From: Microglena sp. YARC
Taxonomy: Eukaryota; Chlorophyta; Chlorophyceae; Chlamydomonadales; Chlamydomonadaceae
NCBI GenBank assembly: GCA_022414725.1
Contig: CM039462.1
Location: 44,301,990-44,365,989, forward strand
Reading direction: 5' to 3'
Length of the DNA stretch: 64,000 nt
A program made the position numbers and the translations under genes. Under the pieces are notes generated by a model. It was not told the origin of the DNA. It saw only the letters and a program-made list of their open reading frames with translations, and did no database searches. Shown here in pieces: positions 1 to 9,659 of this stretch. The first letter of the stretch is position 1. The number at the start of each line of letters is the position of its first letter.

Positions 1-155
1 CACACCCATATTTGCGGGCGTCACTGTGCTTGCCAAATACCAATCCCAAGAGGCAGTCTTTTTTTCAGAAATCTTGAGGCCATTTTGGTAGCCACAAGTG
101 GTGATCCACGAATCCCTCTGGGACGGTGCGGTAGCACCGTCTGTAGAGCGCTAAG
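1..155 (-). other. Possible next CDK7 exon or degenerate copy, plus GC hairpins
   Basis: On the minus strand 1-105 reads NGLKIS and, in another frame, FGKHSDARKY. Both are reminiscent of the CDK7 stretch after HRD (NG.LK..DFG, then FGSP.R.Y), but they lie in different frames and the DFG itself is not intact. This may be a following exon with indels, a decayed copy, or chance. Bases 122-141 form a perfect 8-bp stem (GACGGTGC/GCACCGTC), followed by two more GC-rich hairpins up to about 180. I do not call a gene here. Confidence 0.2.
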
Positions 156-394
156 CGCCCCTCCTTGAAGGGGGGGTGGGGGGACGTAGCCCCCTGTTTT
201 TTAGGATTTTGTATTTAGGCATTTTTAGGCAAAAAACACACATCGAAAACATTTTGCAAGAGGCTCTGACGCAGAACCCCCGAAACACCAAAGTACGCTA
301 TTCAGCACTTATGCTACAAGTAGCACCTTAGATATAAGCTATGCTCCTCAGACACCCATCCCAACCGTCCATCCATCCAGTCCCAAGCCTCAAT

Positions 395-466
395 CGTGCT
401 TAGCTCAGTGGCTGGCTCAGGGAGCTGCCTAGAAGCTGCTGCTCGTTGCTGAAAAAGAAAGCTATG
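395..466 (+). repeat. Solo arm of foldback (MITE-like) family
   Basis: The sequence GCTTAGCTCAGTGGCTGG, then CTCAGGGAGCTGCCTAGAAG, ending in CTGAAAAAGAAAGC, matches the arms of the foldback elements at 7545-7742, 7826-8018 and 23161-23355. Only one arm is present. Part of the same sequence, in reverse orientation, lies inside the 134-bp tandem unit at 1166-1640. Confidence 0.6.
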
Positions 467-507
467 CTCCTCAGACACCCATTCCAACTATCCATCCACT
501 ATTCCTC

Positions 508-930
508 GCTCTCTCACACACACACACACTCACACACACACACACACACAAACCTACACTCACACACTCACACAAACATACACTCACACACACACACACA
601 AACATACACTCACACACTCACACATACACTCACACATACACTCACACAAACATACACTCACACATACACTCACACAAACATACACTCACACACTCACACA
701 TACACTCACACAAACATACACTCACACACTCACACACACACACACAAACTTACACTCACACACTCACACATACACTCACACAAACATACACTCACACACT
801 TACACATACACACACACATACTCACACACTCGCACATACACTTACACAAACATACACTCACACACTCACACATACACTCACACAAACATACACTCACACA
901 TACACTCACACAAACATACACTCACACACT

Positions 931-973
<43 letters not shown>

Positions 974-1163
974 ACTCACACATACACTCACACAAACATA
1001 CACTCACACACACACGCACACACACACACATACACTCACACAAACATACACTCACACACTCACACATACACTCACACAAACATACACTCACACACTCACA
1101 CACACACACTCACACACTCACACAAACATACACTCACACATACACTCACACACATACACACCC
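508..1163. repeat. Complex CA-rich microsatellite
   Basis: About 650 bp of CACACT/CATACACTCACACAAA units form a compound microsatellite inside the CDK7-like gene, downstream of its last readable exon. The long His/Thr-rich and Cys/Val-rich open frames on both strands are by-products of the repeat. Confidence 0.95.
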
Positions 1164-1165
1164 AT

Positions 1166-1640
1166 CCATCCATTACCATTCCTCACCTGTGCACCACCCA
1201 TTGCTTGTGGCAATACCCCAGACCCTTCACGAACATCTGCTCAGCATAGCTTTTCTCTTCAGCTACGAGCAGCCGCTTCTATCCCAACTATCCATCCACC
1301 CATCCATTGCCATTTCTCACCTGTGCACCACCCATTGCTTGTGGCAATACCCCAGACCCTTCATGAACATCTGCTCAGCATAGCTTTTCTCTTCAGCTAC
1401 GAGCAGCCGCTTCTATCCCAACTATCCATCCACCCATCCATTGCCATTTCTCACCTGTGCACCACCCATTGCTTGTGGTAATACCCCAGACCCTTCATGA
1501 ACATCTGCTCAGCATAGCTTTTCTCTTCAGCTACGAGCAGCCGCTTCTATCCCAACTATCCATCCACCCATCCATTGCCATTTCTCACCTGTGCACCACC
1601 CATTGCTTGTGGCAATACCCCAGACCCTTCATGAACATCT
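1166..1640 (-). repeat. 134-bp tandem array built on an exon 3' end
   Basis: There are four units with a 134-bp period (about 1166, 1300, 1434 and 1568). Each unit carries, on the minus strand, the coding end of the kinase exon 1589-1728 ([16 protein letters not shown]) together with its donor AG|GTGAGAAATGG. The unit also contains part of the foldback-family arm (AGCAGCCGCTTCTA, read on plus). The unit at 1568 is the one joined to the full exon; the others lie downstream in the intron. Confidence 0.85.
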
Positions 1641-1728
1641 GCATGTAAGACTTCACATCCGCTGGGGATAGGACTAAGGACTTGTCCTGGATAACGGCCT
1701 CCAGATCAGATTCCATGCACTCAAACAC
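1589..1728 (-). CDS. CDK7/CDKD-type kinase, exon ending at the catalytic HR
   Basis: This is part of a cyclin-dependent kinase of the CDK7 (CDK-activating kinase, TFIIH-associated) family. That family phosphorylates the activation loop of other CDKs and the RNA polymerase II tail. The exon is 140 bp. It starts after the acceptor ACACAG (minus strand) with [13 protein letters not shown], and continues [20 protein letters not shown] and [14 protein letters not shown]. It ends AG|GTGAGA inside the Arg codon of HRD. The family typically has VFDFMETDLE...SLVL.P...YM...GLEYLH..W.LHRDLKPNN, so the match is close and colinear. The exon joins in frame to 3721-3828. The following exon (DLKPNN...DFG) is not clearly present; it should lie at lower coordinates or outside the window. 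Confidence 0.9.
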
Positions 1729-2094
1729 CTGTGTATGTGTATGTGTATGTGTATGTATGTGTATGTGAATTTGTATGTTGTTACAGGTGGAACGGTTTAC
1801 ACTGTTAAACAGCAGTCCTGCCACGATACATAGACTTATATAAAACAATCAATGTTGCTAAACCACAAGTCAAAGTTTCCGGAGTAAATAAGGCGCAGAA
1901 CTAAGCTCCGGTGTCTGGCCATAGGGCTTCACAACGCTTTGACCTCAGGTGCCACTAGGGTCTTACAGTCCAGGGGGTAGGCCAAATAGGCTAATGGGAA
2001 TTTCCAAACCGTGGTAGGAGGGGTTTAAACAATTAAACACTGATTAACTAAACCCCAAACAATCATGTTATCGACAGGGGCCCTGAGTTTGTGC

Positions 2095-3035
2095 TACAGT
2101 GAAAGTTTTGGTTGGTTGGTATGTTGATATGTTAGTAGGTTGGTTGGTTGGTTGGTTGGTTGGTTGGCTGGTATGTTGGTAGGTTGGTTGGTTGGATGGT
2201 TGGTTGTTGGGTTGGTTGCTAGGTCGGTTGGGTTATAGGTTTGTAGGCTTGTAGGTTTATAGGTTTGTAGGTTTGTAGGTTTGTAGGTTTGTAGGTTTGT
2301 AGGTAGGTTTGTAGGTTTATAGGTTTGTAGGTTTGTAGGTTTGTAGGTAGGTTTGTAAGTTTGTAGGTAGGTTTGTAGGTTTGTAGGTTTGTAGGTTTGT
2401 AAGTTTGTAGGTAGGTTTGTAGGTTTGTAGGTTTGTAGGTTTGTAGGTTTGTAGGTTTGTATGTAGGTTTGTAAGTTTGTAGGTAGGTTTGTAGGTTTGT
2501 ATGTAGGTTTGTAGGTTTGTTTGTAGGTTCGTAGGTTTGCAGTTTTGTAGGTTTGTAAGTTTGTAGGTAGGTTTGTAGGTTTGTAGGTTTGTAGGTTTGT
2601 AGGTTGGTGGGTATGTTGGTTAGTAGGTTGGTGGGTATGTGGGTTGATAGTTTGGTAGGTAGGTTGGTGGGTATGTTGGTTGGTAGGTTGGTAGGTTGGT
2701 ATGTTAGTGGGTATGTTGGTTGGTAGGTTGGTAGGTTTGTGGGTATGTTGGTTGGTAGGTTGGTAGGTTGGTATGTTGGTGGGTATGTCGGTTGGTCGGT
2801 TGGTATGTTAGTGGGTATGTTGGTTGGTATGTTGGTAGGTTGGTAGGTTGGTGGGTATGTTGGTTGGTAGGTTGGTAGCTTGGTTTGTTGGTGGGTATGT
2901 TTGAGGGTATGTCGGTTGGTCGGTTGGTAGGTTGGTATGTTAGGGGGTATGTTGGTTGGTATGTTGGTATGTTGGTATGTTGGTGGGTATGTTGGTATGT
3001 ATGTTAGTAGGTTGGTTGGTAGGTATGTAGGTAGA
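2095..3035. repeat. GTAGGTTT / GTTGGTATG minisatellite in kinase intron
   Basis: About 940 bp of GTAGGTTT units pass into GTTGGTAGGTTGGTGGGTAT units. The array sits in the intron between kinase exons 3721-3828 and 1589-1728. Open frames in it are low-complexity artefacts. Confidence 0.95.
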
Positions 3036-3208
3036 TCTGTAGGTTGCTATTGGAGTACTAGCTTCAGTGGTTCTCTGAGTCTGTGGGTCTGTGGGCCGGT
3101 CAGCAGGGGAGTGAGGGGGGAATCAAATTATCAATCTCTCCACATCACAAATCACACATCTCCAAAGCACACATATTCTCATCAAACATCTCCACACCAC
3201 ACATCAAC

Positions 3209-3670
3209 GTACCAATCCTATGTTCTTCTTAATGGGATCAAGTCGTTCATTTCAACCATCTCCAAATCACACATATCTAAATCACACATCTCCACATCAC
3301 ATATATGATATATCTAAATCACACATCTCCACATCACACATCTCCACACCACTCATCGACTTACCAATCCTATGTTCTTCTTAACTAGAAAAGCGTCGAT
3401 CATTTCAACCATCTCCACATCACAAATATTTAAATCACACATCTCCACATCACACATATGAACATATCTAAATCACACATCTCCACATCACACATCCCCA
3501 CACCAAACTTCGACTTACCAATCCTATGTTCTTCTTAATGGGAAACGCGTCGATCATTTCAACCATCTCCTCATCACACATTTCCAAATCACACATCCTC
3601 ACACCACTCATCGACTTACCAATCCTATGTTCTTCTTAATGGGAAATGCGTCGATCATTTCAACCATCTC
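3209..3670 (-). repeat. Four intronic copies of the 3' end of kinase exon 3721-3828
   Basis: Segments at about 3209-3262, 3359-3414, 3513-3568 and 3613-3668 each repeat roughly 50 bp of the exon end (coding [14 protein letters not shown]) plus a donor (GTAAGTCGA, or GTACGT in the most distal copy). The spacers are ACATCACACATCTCC-type. Spacings are about 150, 154, 100 and 104 bp. The copies lie downstream of the real exon in transcript order and carry point changes, with the distal copies most altered. Confidence 0.85.
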
Positions 3671-3720
3671 CACATCAACAATCTCTACATCACACATCCC
3701 CACACCACTCATCGACTTAC

Positions 3721-3828
3721 CAATCCTATGTTCTTCTTAATGGGAAACGCGTCGATCATTTCAACCACATGAGGATGTTTCAGCTCACGTAAGAGCTTGA
3801 TCTCACGCAAAGCTGTCACGTTGATTCC
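3721..3828 (-). CDS. CDK7/CDKD-type kinase, exon with NVTALRE cyclin-binding helix
   Basis: This 108-bp exon (36 codons, phase 0 at both ends) lies between acceptor TGCACAG and donor GTAAGTCG on the minus strand. It encodes [20 protein letters not shown] followed by [16 protein letters not shown]. The [10 protein letters not shown] segment is the CDK7-family version of the PSTAIRE helix and is the most diagnostic piece of the gene. The helix contacts the activating cyclin (cyclin H in CDK7), and its Glu pairs with the catalytic Lys. The exon joins upstream to 6329-6379 (KE|GIN) and downstream to 1589-1728 (GL|VFE) without loss of frame. Confidence 0.93.
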
Positions 3829-4094
3829 CTGTGCATGCAGGAGGGGTGAGGGATGTGACAGGAGGAGAAGGAGCCTGACATATGTAGTGAACGGAAACTA
3901 ATATTAGTGTTTGAAAAACTAATATTAACTAATATTATTATAGTGTCATAATAAAATTAGTTTTCAAATAAATTCGAAATTCTGGTGAGACGGCTCGTCC
4001 GACTAATATTATATAACATCATATAATATCATTTATTCACTAATATTATATAACATAGCCGACCCCTAGATATATGTCAATGGGGTGATATACT

Positions 4095-6065
4095 GGTCCT
4101 GTCCTGTCCCAATATCTGACCTGCCCCGCCCTGCCCTATCCTGACCCAACCTATCCTATCCTGACCTGTCCTGTCCGGATATGACCTATCCCGTTCTGAC
4201 CTGATCAGACCTGTCCTGACCTGACCTGTCCCGACCAGACCTGCCCTGCCCCGTTCTGACCTGATCTGACCTGTCCCAACCCGACCTGCCCGGCCCTGCC
4301 AACTACCGACCCAACCTGTCCTGACCTGGCCTGTCCCGATTTGTCTTGTCTCGTTCTAACCTGATCTGTCCTGGCCTGGCCTGACTTGTTCCGACCCGAC
4401 CTGCCCTGCCCTGCCCCAACCTGCCCGGCCCTGTCTCGACCCAACCTGTCCTGTCCCGATCTGTCCAGTCCCGTTCTGACCTGATTTAACCTGTCCCGAC
4501 CTGACCTGACCTGTCCCGACCCAACCTGTCCTGATCTGTCCTGTCCCGACCTGCCCTGCCCTGTCCTGACCCAAACTGTCCTGTCCTGATCTGTCCCGAT
4601 CTGTCCAGTCCCGTTCTGGCCTGATCTAACCTGTCGCGATCTGACCTGACCTGTCCCAACCTGACCTGACCTGACTTGTCCCGACCTGACCTGACCTGTC
4701 CTGACCCAACCTCTTCTGATCTGTCCTGTCCCGTTCTGACCTGATCTGTCCAGATCTGACCTGACCTGACCTGTCCTGTCCCAATCTGAACTGCCCTGCC
4801 CTGTCCCAAACCAACCTGTCCTGTCCTGACCTGCCCTGACCTGGGCTGTCCTGACCTGACGTGTCCTGTGCCGACCCAATGAAACCTGCCCTAACCTGTC
4901 CCTATCTGAACTGTCCCGCCCTGCCCTGTCCTGACCTGACCCAAACCGACTTGTCTTGATCTGTCCCGCCCTGTCCCAACCCAACCTGCCCTGACCTGAC
5001 CTGTGCTGTCCTGACCTGTCCTGTGCTGTCCAGACCTGACCTGTCCTGTGCTGCCCTACCCTGCCCTGACGTGTCCTGTGCTGTTCCGACCCAACCTGTC
5101 TTGACCTGTGCTGATCTGACCTGACCTGACTTGTCCTGTGCTGCCCTGCCCTGTCCTGTCCCGATCTGACCTGACCTGTCCTGTCCCGATCTGACCTGAC
5201 CTGGGCTGTCCTGACCTGACCTGACGTGTCCTGTGCCGACCCAATCGGACCTGTCCTGACTTGTCCCGATCTGACCTGACCTGACCTGATGTGTCCTGTG
5301 CTTCCCTGACCTGTCATGTCCTGATCTGACCTGACCTGGGCTGCCCTGCCCTGACCTGACGTGTCCTGTGCCGACCCAATCGGACCTGTCCTGACCTGTC
5401 CCGATCTGACATGTCCCGCCCTGCCATGTTCCGGCCCAACCTGTCCTTACCTGTCCTGATCTAGGCTGTCGTTTCCTGATGTGTCCTGTGCTGCACGGAC
5501 CTGTCCTGTCCCGATCTGCCCTGCCCTGCCCTGCCCTGTTCCGCCCCAACCTGTCATGACCTGTCCCGATCTGACCTGACCTGATGTGTCCTGTGCTGCC
5601 CTGACCTGTCCTGTCCCGATCTGACCTGACCTGGGCTGTCCTGTCCTGACCTGACGTGACCTGTGCCGACCCAATCGGACCTGTTCTGACCTTTCCCGAT
5701 CTGACCTGTCCCGCCCTGCTCTCTTCCGACACAACCTGTCCTGACCTGTCCCGATCTGACTTTCCTGATCTGGGCTGTCGTTTCCTGACCTGACCTGATG
5801 TGTCCTGTGCTGCCCTGTCCTGTCCTGTCCTGATCTGCCCTGCCCTGCCCCCTGCCCTGTTCCGACCCAACCTGTCCTGACCTGTCCCGATCTGACCTGA
5901 CCTGATGTGTCCTGTGCTGCCCTGCCCTGTCCTGTCCCGATCTGACCTGCCTTGCCCTGTTCCGACCCAACCTGTCCTGACCTGTCCTGATCTGATTTGA
6001 CCTGACTTGACCTGACTTGTCCTGTACTACCCTGCCCTGTCCTGCCCCGATCTGTGCTGTGCTGT
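4095..6065. repeat. About 2-kb TGACCTGTCC-type minisatellite
   Basis: Degenerate 5- to 11-bp units (CTGACCTGTCC, CTGCCCTG, CCGATCTG) run for about 1.97 kb in the intron between kinase exons 6329-6379 and 3721-3828. Stop codons are rare on the minus strand, so long GQVRSGQDR-like frames open in all phases. They are not genes. Confidence 0.95.
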
Positions 6066-6154
6066 CCTGAGCTGAGACGTCCAGTTATGTCCAGTCCAGC
6101 CTAGTCACATACTCAACCCGGAAGCCAGTACTTCACTTTAATCTCCTGCCTAAC

Positions 6155-6320
6155 TGTCGGATCTTCAAGGTTGATCTCTTTTTAAAACCTGAACCATAAA
6201 CCACATCACACTTTTTTTGAATCCCCAAGGTTGATCTTTGTTTACAAACCTGAACTATACACCACACCACACCTGGTATGCAGCTGCAAGGTTGATCACT
6301 GTTTTGAAAACTGTAAACCA
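6155..6320 (-). repeat. Three intronic copies of the 3' end of kinase exon 6329-6379
   Basis: The exon end plus donor region (minus strand AGATCAACCTTGG, coding KINLG, then AAAGAGGTGCG and TGTGGTTT) is repeated in degraded form around 6161-6200, 6219-6262 and 6281-6318. All copies lie downstream of the true exon. This is the same architecture as the arrays at 1166-1640 and 3209-3670. Confidence 0.7.
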
Positions 6321-6328
6321 CAACGCAC

Positions 6329-6379
6329 CTCTTTGGAATCTCCAAGGTTGATCTTCTTCACCGCCACTACCTGTCCAGT
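6329..6379 (-). CDS. CDK7/CDKD-type kinase, exon with catalytic Lys (VAVKK)
   Basis: This is a 51-bp, 17-codon exon with phase 0 at both ends, between acceptor TGTGCAG and donor GTGCGT (minus strand). It encodes TGQVVAVKKINLGDSKE. The first Lys of VAVKK is the expected ATP-binding lysine of beta-strand 3. The family has TG..VA.KKI.LG...E.G at this place. It joins in frame to 8498-8521 upstream (THKE|TGQ) and 3721-3828 downstream (SKE|GIN). Acceptor-side sequence is also repeated upstream (about 6372-6475 and 6476-6580), with GTCACAGACACGACAAATAT and CTGCACAGTCTGCACAG recurring at roughly 105-bp spacing. Confidence 0.9.
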
Positions 6380-6654
6380 CTGCACAGTGTGGGTACATTT
6401 GTGTTGGAAAAAACTTAGACAGAATGTAATAATCGTATAGAAGCCATTGTCACAGACACGACAAATATACTCCTGCACAGTCTGCACAGGGTGGGTCCAT
6501 TTGTGTTCGTAAAAAGATTATACATTATTTAATAATCATACTGAAACCTTGGTCACAAACATGACAAATATACACCTGTCCCGATGGAAAAAGGTTTGTA
6601 CGTTAGTACTTCTTAATTATGTATGATCAGCTCTTTGATCATTTTGGTTACGTG

Positions 6655-6890
6655 TGACTCACGTGTTTTTTGGCTGAGACCCCCCTTCTGGGGGGATGGG
6701 AGACTCCAGGGTCCCCCTGTTGTCCGTTCGTTTGTTTTTGCTTCTGATGTGCGACCGAGACGAAGCCTGGCACGTCAGCCAACAGTCTCATAACTAAATG
6801 CCATCAGTACGCTCGATTCCGTTGCCGACACTCTCCACCAATTTCCCGCGTCGCTTGCGACGCTGCCTAGGACTTGTTACATATGCCTCA
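6655..6890 (+). repeat. GC-hairpin interspersed repeat, copy 1
   Basis: Ordered landmarks are a CCCCCCTTCTGGGGGG hairpin, GTCCGTTCG, GACGAAGCCTGGCACGTCAG, a CTAACT stretch, CGTTGCC and ACTCTCC, then CGTCGCTTGCGACGC and CTTGTT. The same order of landmarks is found at 10240-10505, 52320-52520 and 57035-57250, and in reverse at 37435-37680 and, in part, at 55600-55700. The family identity is unknown; it looks like a short non-autonomous repeat. Confidence 0.7.
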
Positions 6891-6917
6891 TAATTTCTTC
6901 ACAGCCAATCAGTTCAC

Positions 6918-6985
6918 TGACTAACTAACTGACTAACTAAGTAACTAACTAACTAATTAACTAAATAACTAACTAACTAAATAGT
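6918..6985. repeat. CTAA tetranucleotide microsatellite
   Basis: Imperfect ACTA/CTAACTAA repeats follow directly after the interspersed repeat copy at 6655-6890. Confidence 0.85.
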
Positions 6986-7315
6986 ATACCTTTTGGATGA
7001 TCAGTTATTAGCTAATATTGATTACAAATGACTCATGTGCTTTAACATATGCCTCATAAGTTCTTCACAGCCATTTACTTCACTTACTGTTCCTTCATAA
7101 ATACATTCATAGCATGCCTTATTTATAATCAGTAATTAGCCCATGTTGATAACGTAGCAAAACCCAAAGCAATGTAGTGCACAATATCAGCTTCCCAGTA
7201 AGGTCGACATCATGGGGCTTAGCTCAGTGGCTGCCTAGAAGCTGCTCCCCGTAGCCGAAAGGAAACCTATGTTAGACATCATTATGTAGTTGCGACACAT
7301 ATCCCTGTTCCACAA

Positions 7316-7502
7316 ATGGCTCTATAGCTGATCTCCTTGAACGACAAAGGTGCCGGGTTCGAATCCCCACGGGTGCCCCGTAGTGTTCGCGGTCGTTGTC
7401 AACCGCCATTGTAGCTTTGTCCAGGTAAAGTAGCAGCTCGTTCCCTACCGCCGGAAGACGGGGCTTCCTTACTCCCTACCACGACCCACCAGGCGTTATC
7501 AT
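7316..7502 (+). mobile_element. tRNA-derived SINE, copy 1
   Basis: A tRNA-like head (CTCTATAGCTGATCTCC, then a good Pol III B box GGTTCGAATCC in GCCGGGTTCGAATCCCCACG) is followed by a body with GTCAACCGCCAT, CCAGGTAAAGTAGCAG, CGTTCCCTACCGC and a 3' end AGGCGTTATCATTAC. The same body occurs at 8061-8250, 12725-12915 and 49474-49639 in the opposite orientation. The 3' end is set by the filled and empty site comparison at 49474-49639. Confidence 0.75.
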
Positions 7503-7544
7503 TACTTTTAGTCACATCACATCTTTTCTTCTACTCCACTACAG

Positions 7545-7742
7545 GTTTTTCTTTTTGGCTTTTCATCACAGCTTCTAGGCAGCTCCCTGAGCCGGCCACT
7601 GGACTTGCACTGAACTATTTCAGCAGTTCTGGCCAAGCTGATGTATGACAGCATCAAGGTGCTCGAGGTTGTGCCAGGCTTAGCCGAATAGCTAGTCAGG
7701 AGAGCTGTCCAGAATCTGCTGCTTATGGCTGAAAATAAAAAC
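7545..7742. mobile_element. Foldback (MITE-like) element A
   Basis: About 60-bp imperfect terminal inverted repeats flank a short centre. The left arm has CTTTTTGGCT, then CACAGCTTCTAGGCAGCTCC and CTGAGC. The right arm has GAGAGCTGTCC, then CTGCTGCTTATGGCTGAAAATAAAA. Matching arm pairs are at 7826-8018 and 23161-23355. No coding sequence is present, so it would be non-autonomous. Confidence 0.65.
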
Positions 7743-7825
7743 ACTACTCTATTACCTCTCCACACAAGAGCATCACAACCTGCAGCGCCTTACCAGGGTT
7801 TTATTCAAGCAAGCGACGTACACAT

Positions 7826-8018
7826 GGCTTGTTTCAGCTACAAGCAGCAGCTTCTAGGCAGCTCCTGAGCCAGCCACTGGGCTAAGCCCTAAGATTGCAG
7901 AGTGCTGGAAAGGACAATTATGCGCTTCCAGGCTGCACTAGATTGCTGTAGGTTGGCTGGGTTAGACAGCCAGGGGAGCTGCATAGAAGCTGCTACTGGT
8001 AGCTGAAAAGAAAGCTAT
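7826..8018. mobile_element. Foldback (MITE-like) element B
   Basis: The left arm is TTTCAGCTACAAGCAGCAG, then CTTCTAGGCAGCTCCTGAGC and CAGCCACTGGGC. The right arm is CAGCCAGGGGAGCTGC, then ATAGAAGCTGC and GGTAGCTGAAAAGAAAGC. The centre is about 70 bp. It is the best preserved of the three pairs. Confidence 0.7.
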
Positions 8019-8060
8019 GTAGCTATATGGCAGCACAAGCACATAATGAATGTACTGTGG

Positions 8061-8250
8061 TAATGATATGGGGCGTGGTATGATTAGGGAGCCCCGTTTA
8101 CGGCGGTAAGGAACGGGCTGCTACTTTACCTGGATCAAAGCTACCATTGGCGGTTGACAGCGACCGCTAACACTTAAGCGCACCCGTGGGATTTGAGCCC
8201 GGCACCTACGTCTTTCTAGGAGCTCTGCTACTGAGCCATTCGTCAAATGC
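8061..8250 (-). mobile_element. tRNA-derived SINE, copy 2
   Basis: On the minus strand the element begins with the best tRNA-like head in the family: an A-box-like TGGCTCAGTAGCAGAGC, then GTGCCGGGCTCAAATCCCAC as B box. The shared body (GGTTGACAG, TACTTTACCTGG, ACGGGCTGCTACT on plus) follows, and the element ends near the TGATTAGGGAGCCCC region. Confidence 0.75.
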
Positions 8251-8497
8251 ACCATGGGTAGGATGGGGGTGCTACATTTAGAGTCTTTTGGGTCGCTTTT
8301 GGTAGCCCAAAGCTGCCTGCCAGCACCTCACAGGCTACTATGAGCACAATGGTTCAACATAAAGGCACAGATTAATTTCCACATGATGCTCATTAATCGC
8401 CCTTGACTCCATCAAAACGTAACCAGATCTCCATCCAGTTAGACACAAGGAAAATGTAATCATCATCACCAAAAAACAAAATAAAGCTGGACCTTAC

Positions 8498-8521
8498 CTC
8501 CTTGTGCGTTGCTTTAAACAC
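8498..8521 (-). CDS. CDK7/CDKD-type kinase, 24-nt microexon (VFKATHKE)
   Basis: On the minus strand TTCGGGCAG|GTGTTTAAAGCAACGCACAAGGAG|GTAAGG gives a 24-nt exon. It encodes VFKATHKE, which is what a CDK needs between the Gly-rich loop (GEGTYG.VFKA) and TGQVVAVKK of exon 6329-6379. It is phase 0 on both sides. The upstream reading (RFGQ, also compatible with a loop) has no good GEGT before it, so an acceptor at CAG|GTG is preferred. I did not find the exon carrying the start codon and GEGTYG; it should lie at higher coordinates. Confidence 0.7.
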
Positions 8522-8855
8522 CTGCCCGAACCGGTTCCAAGTACACACCTTTCTCATAAGCAGTCCATTGCCACGTGGCACCTGCAATGTTCTAAGCCAC
8601 TGTGCTACGCAACGAGGAAGACTCTGTAGCCAAATGATATTGCCACCTAATCCACTACGAGGACACTGCCGCTGACAGATCTGTTGCTGCTGCTCCTGAT
8701 AATTATGAGGATTGTGTCACTGCTGCTGCTGCTGTGCTCTCTGCTGCTGTTCTCACAACTGCTATTACTTCCACTGATGTTGCTACTGCTTCCGTCCTTG
8801 CTGTTGCTGCAGTCTCTACAATGCTGCATGCTGCTTCTATTTTTAACTAGCTACG

Positions 8856-8893
<38 letters not shown>

Positions 8894-9650
8894 CTGCTGC
8901 TGCTGCTGCAGATGTTGCTCCTGACGTTGCTGTGCAGCTTAGTCTTGTAAACACCCCTCAGCATGCACAGAACACCATTAGGTCGTGTGTTGGCCGTGCT
9001 TCTTCCAACGCTGTTAGCCTACGCTATAGCTTGCGTTTTGCTTGGCGGGTCCGTCCAGAAATCGGAGAAAGCAGGATCACTGATATCGATGTGGAGAATC
9101 GAAGCGATGAGATCAACACTCTTATTAATCTCTCCTGGGCCGCTTCGGACTTTAGTCAGTTGGGTTGGGTGGCGATGGCGATCAGCGGGTCGGTTGACGA
9201 ATGCAGCGCTGGCACCAGGCCTGGCTGGCACACACGCGTGAACTGCTCACCGTCGCCGTCGGTCGGATGGTAGGTCGTCGAGTCGGTGGGTAGAGATCGT
9301 CTCGGGGTTGTCACCGGTGACCACAACAACATATCACACTGCCAGTTTTCAATTTCATCTCTGTCTCGCATCGTTCCGTCTCTTTGACCACGCCACCATA
9401 AACCGCCCCATGCTGGTCAGCGCTGGATCCGCCAGGGTCACGGGTTCCTCCCATCCAAGAGGACCAAAACCCTAGCTCACCCCTTCAACCAGCTTCCAAC
9501 CTTCCCTTCCCTCCCGACCTCCTTCCCCTCTCAGGGTCATCCAGTGCCTTAGAGCCTCTGGGGTTAGGGTTTCAGACCTGCTAGACGTACAGCTGCGTAC
9601 GTACAGCATTGGCGGAAACACGGAGGCCTGCTGCTTTTGCAAAATAGGGC
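8522..9650. other. No gene supported; CTG microsatellite at 8680-8905
   Basis: The 5' exon of the kinase could lie here, but I cannot recognise it on the minus strand. The centre is a CTG/GCT trinucleotide repeat (8680-8905) whose frames give poly-Leu, poly-Cys or poly-Ser. The frames at 8963-9371 overlap on both strands without recognisable domains. Confidence 0.6.
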
Positions 9651-9659
9651 CATCAGTGA

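Noticed and set aside
446..1249. 267-codon His/Thr-rich open frame (plus) and Cys/Val-rich frames (minus)
   Set aside because: Produced entirely by the CA-rich microsatellite; no codon-level conservation, and it lies in an intron or downstream part of a gene on the other strand.
4205..5970. Long minus-strand frames rich in GQVRSGQDRAGQ
   Set aside because: The TGACCTGTCC satellite lacks stops in every minus-strand frame; overlapping frames of equal quality show it is not coding. It lies inside a kinase intron.
8684..8950. Poly-Leu and poly-Cys frames
   Set aside because: A CTG trinucleotide repeat read in different phases.
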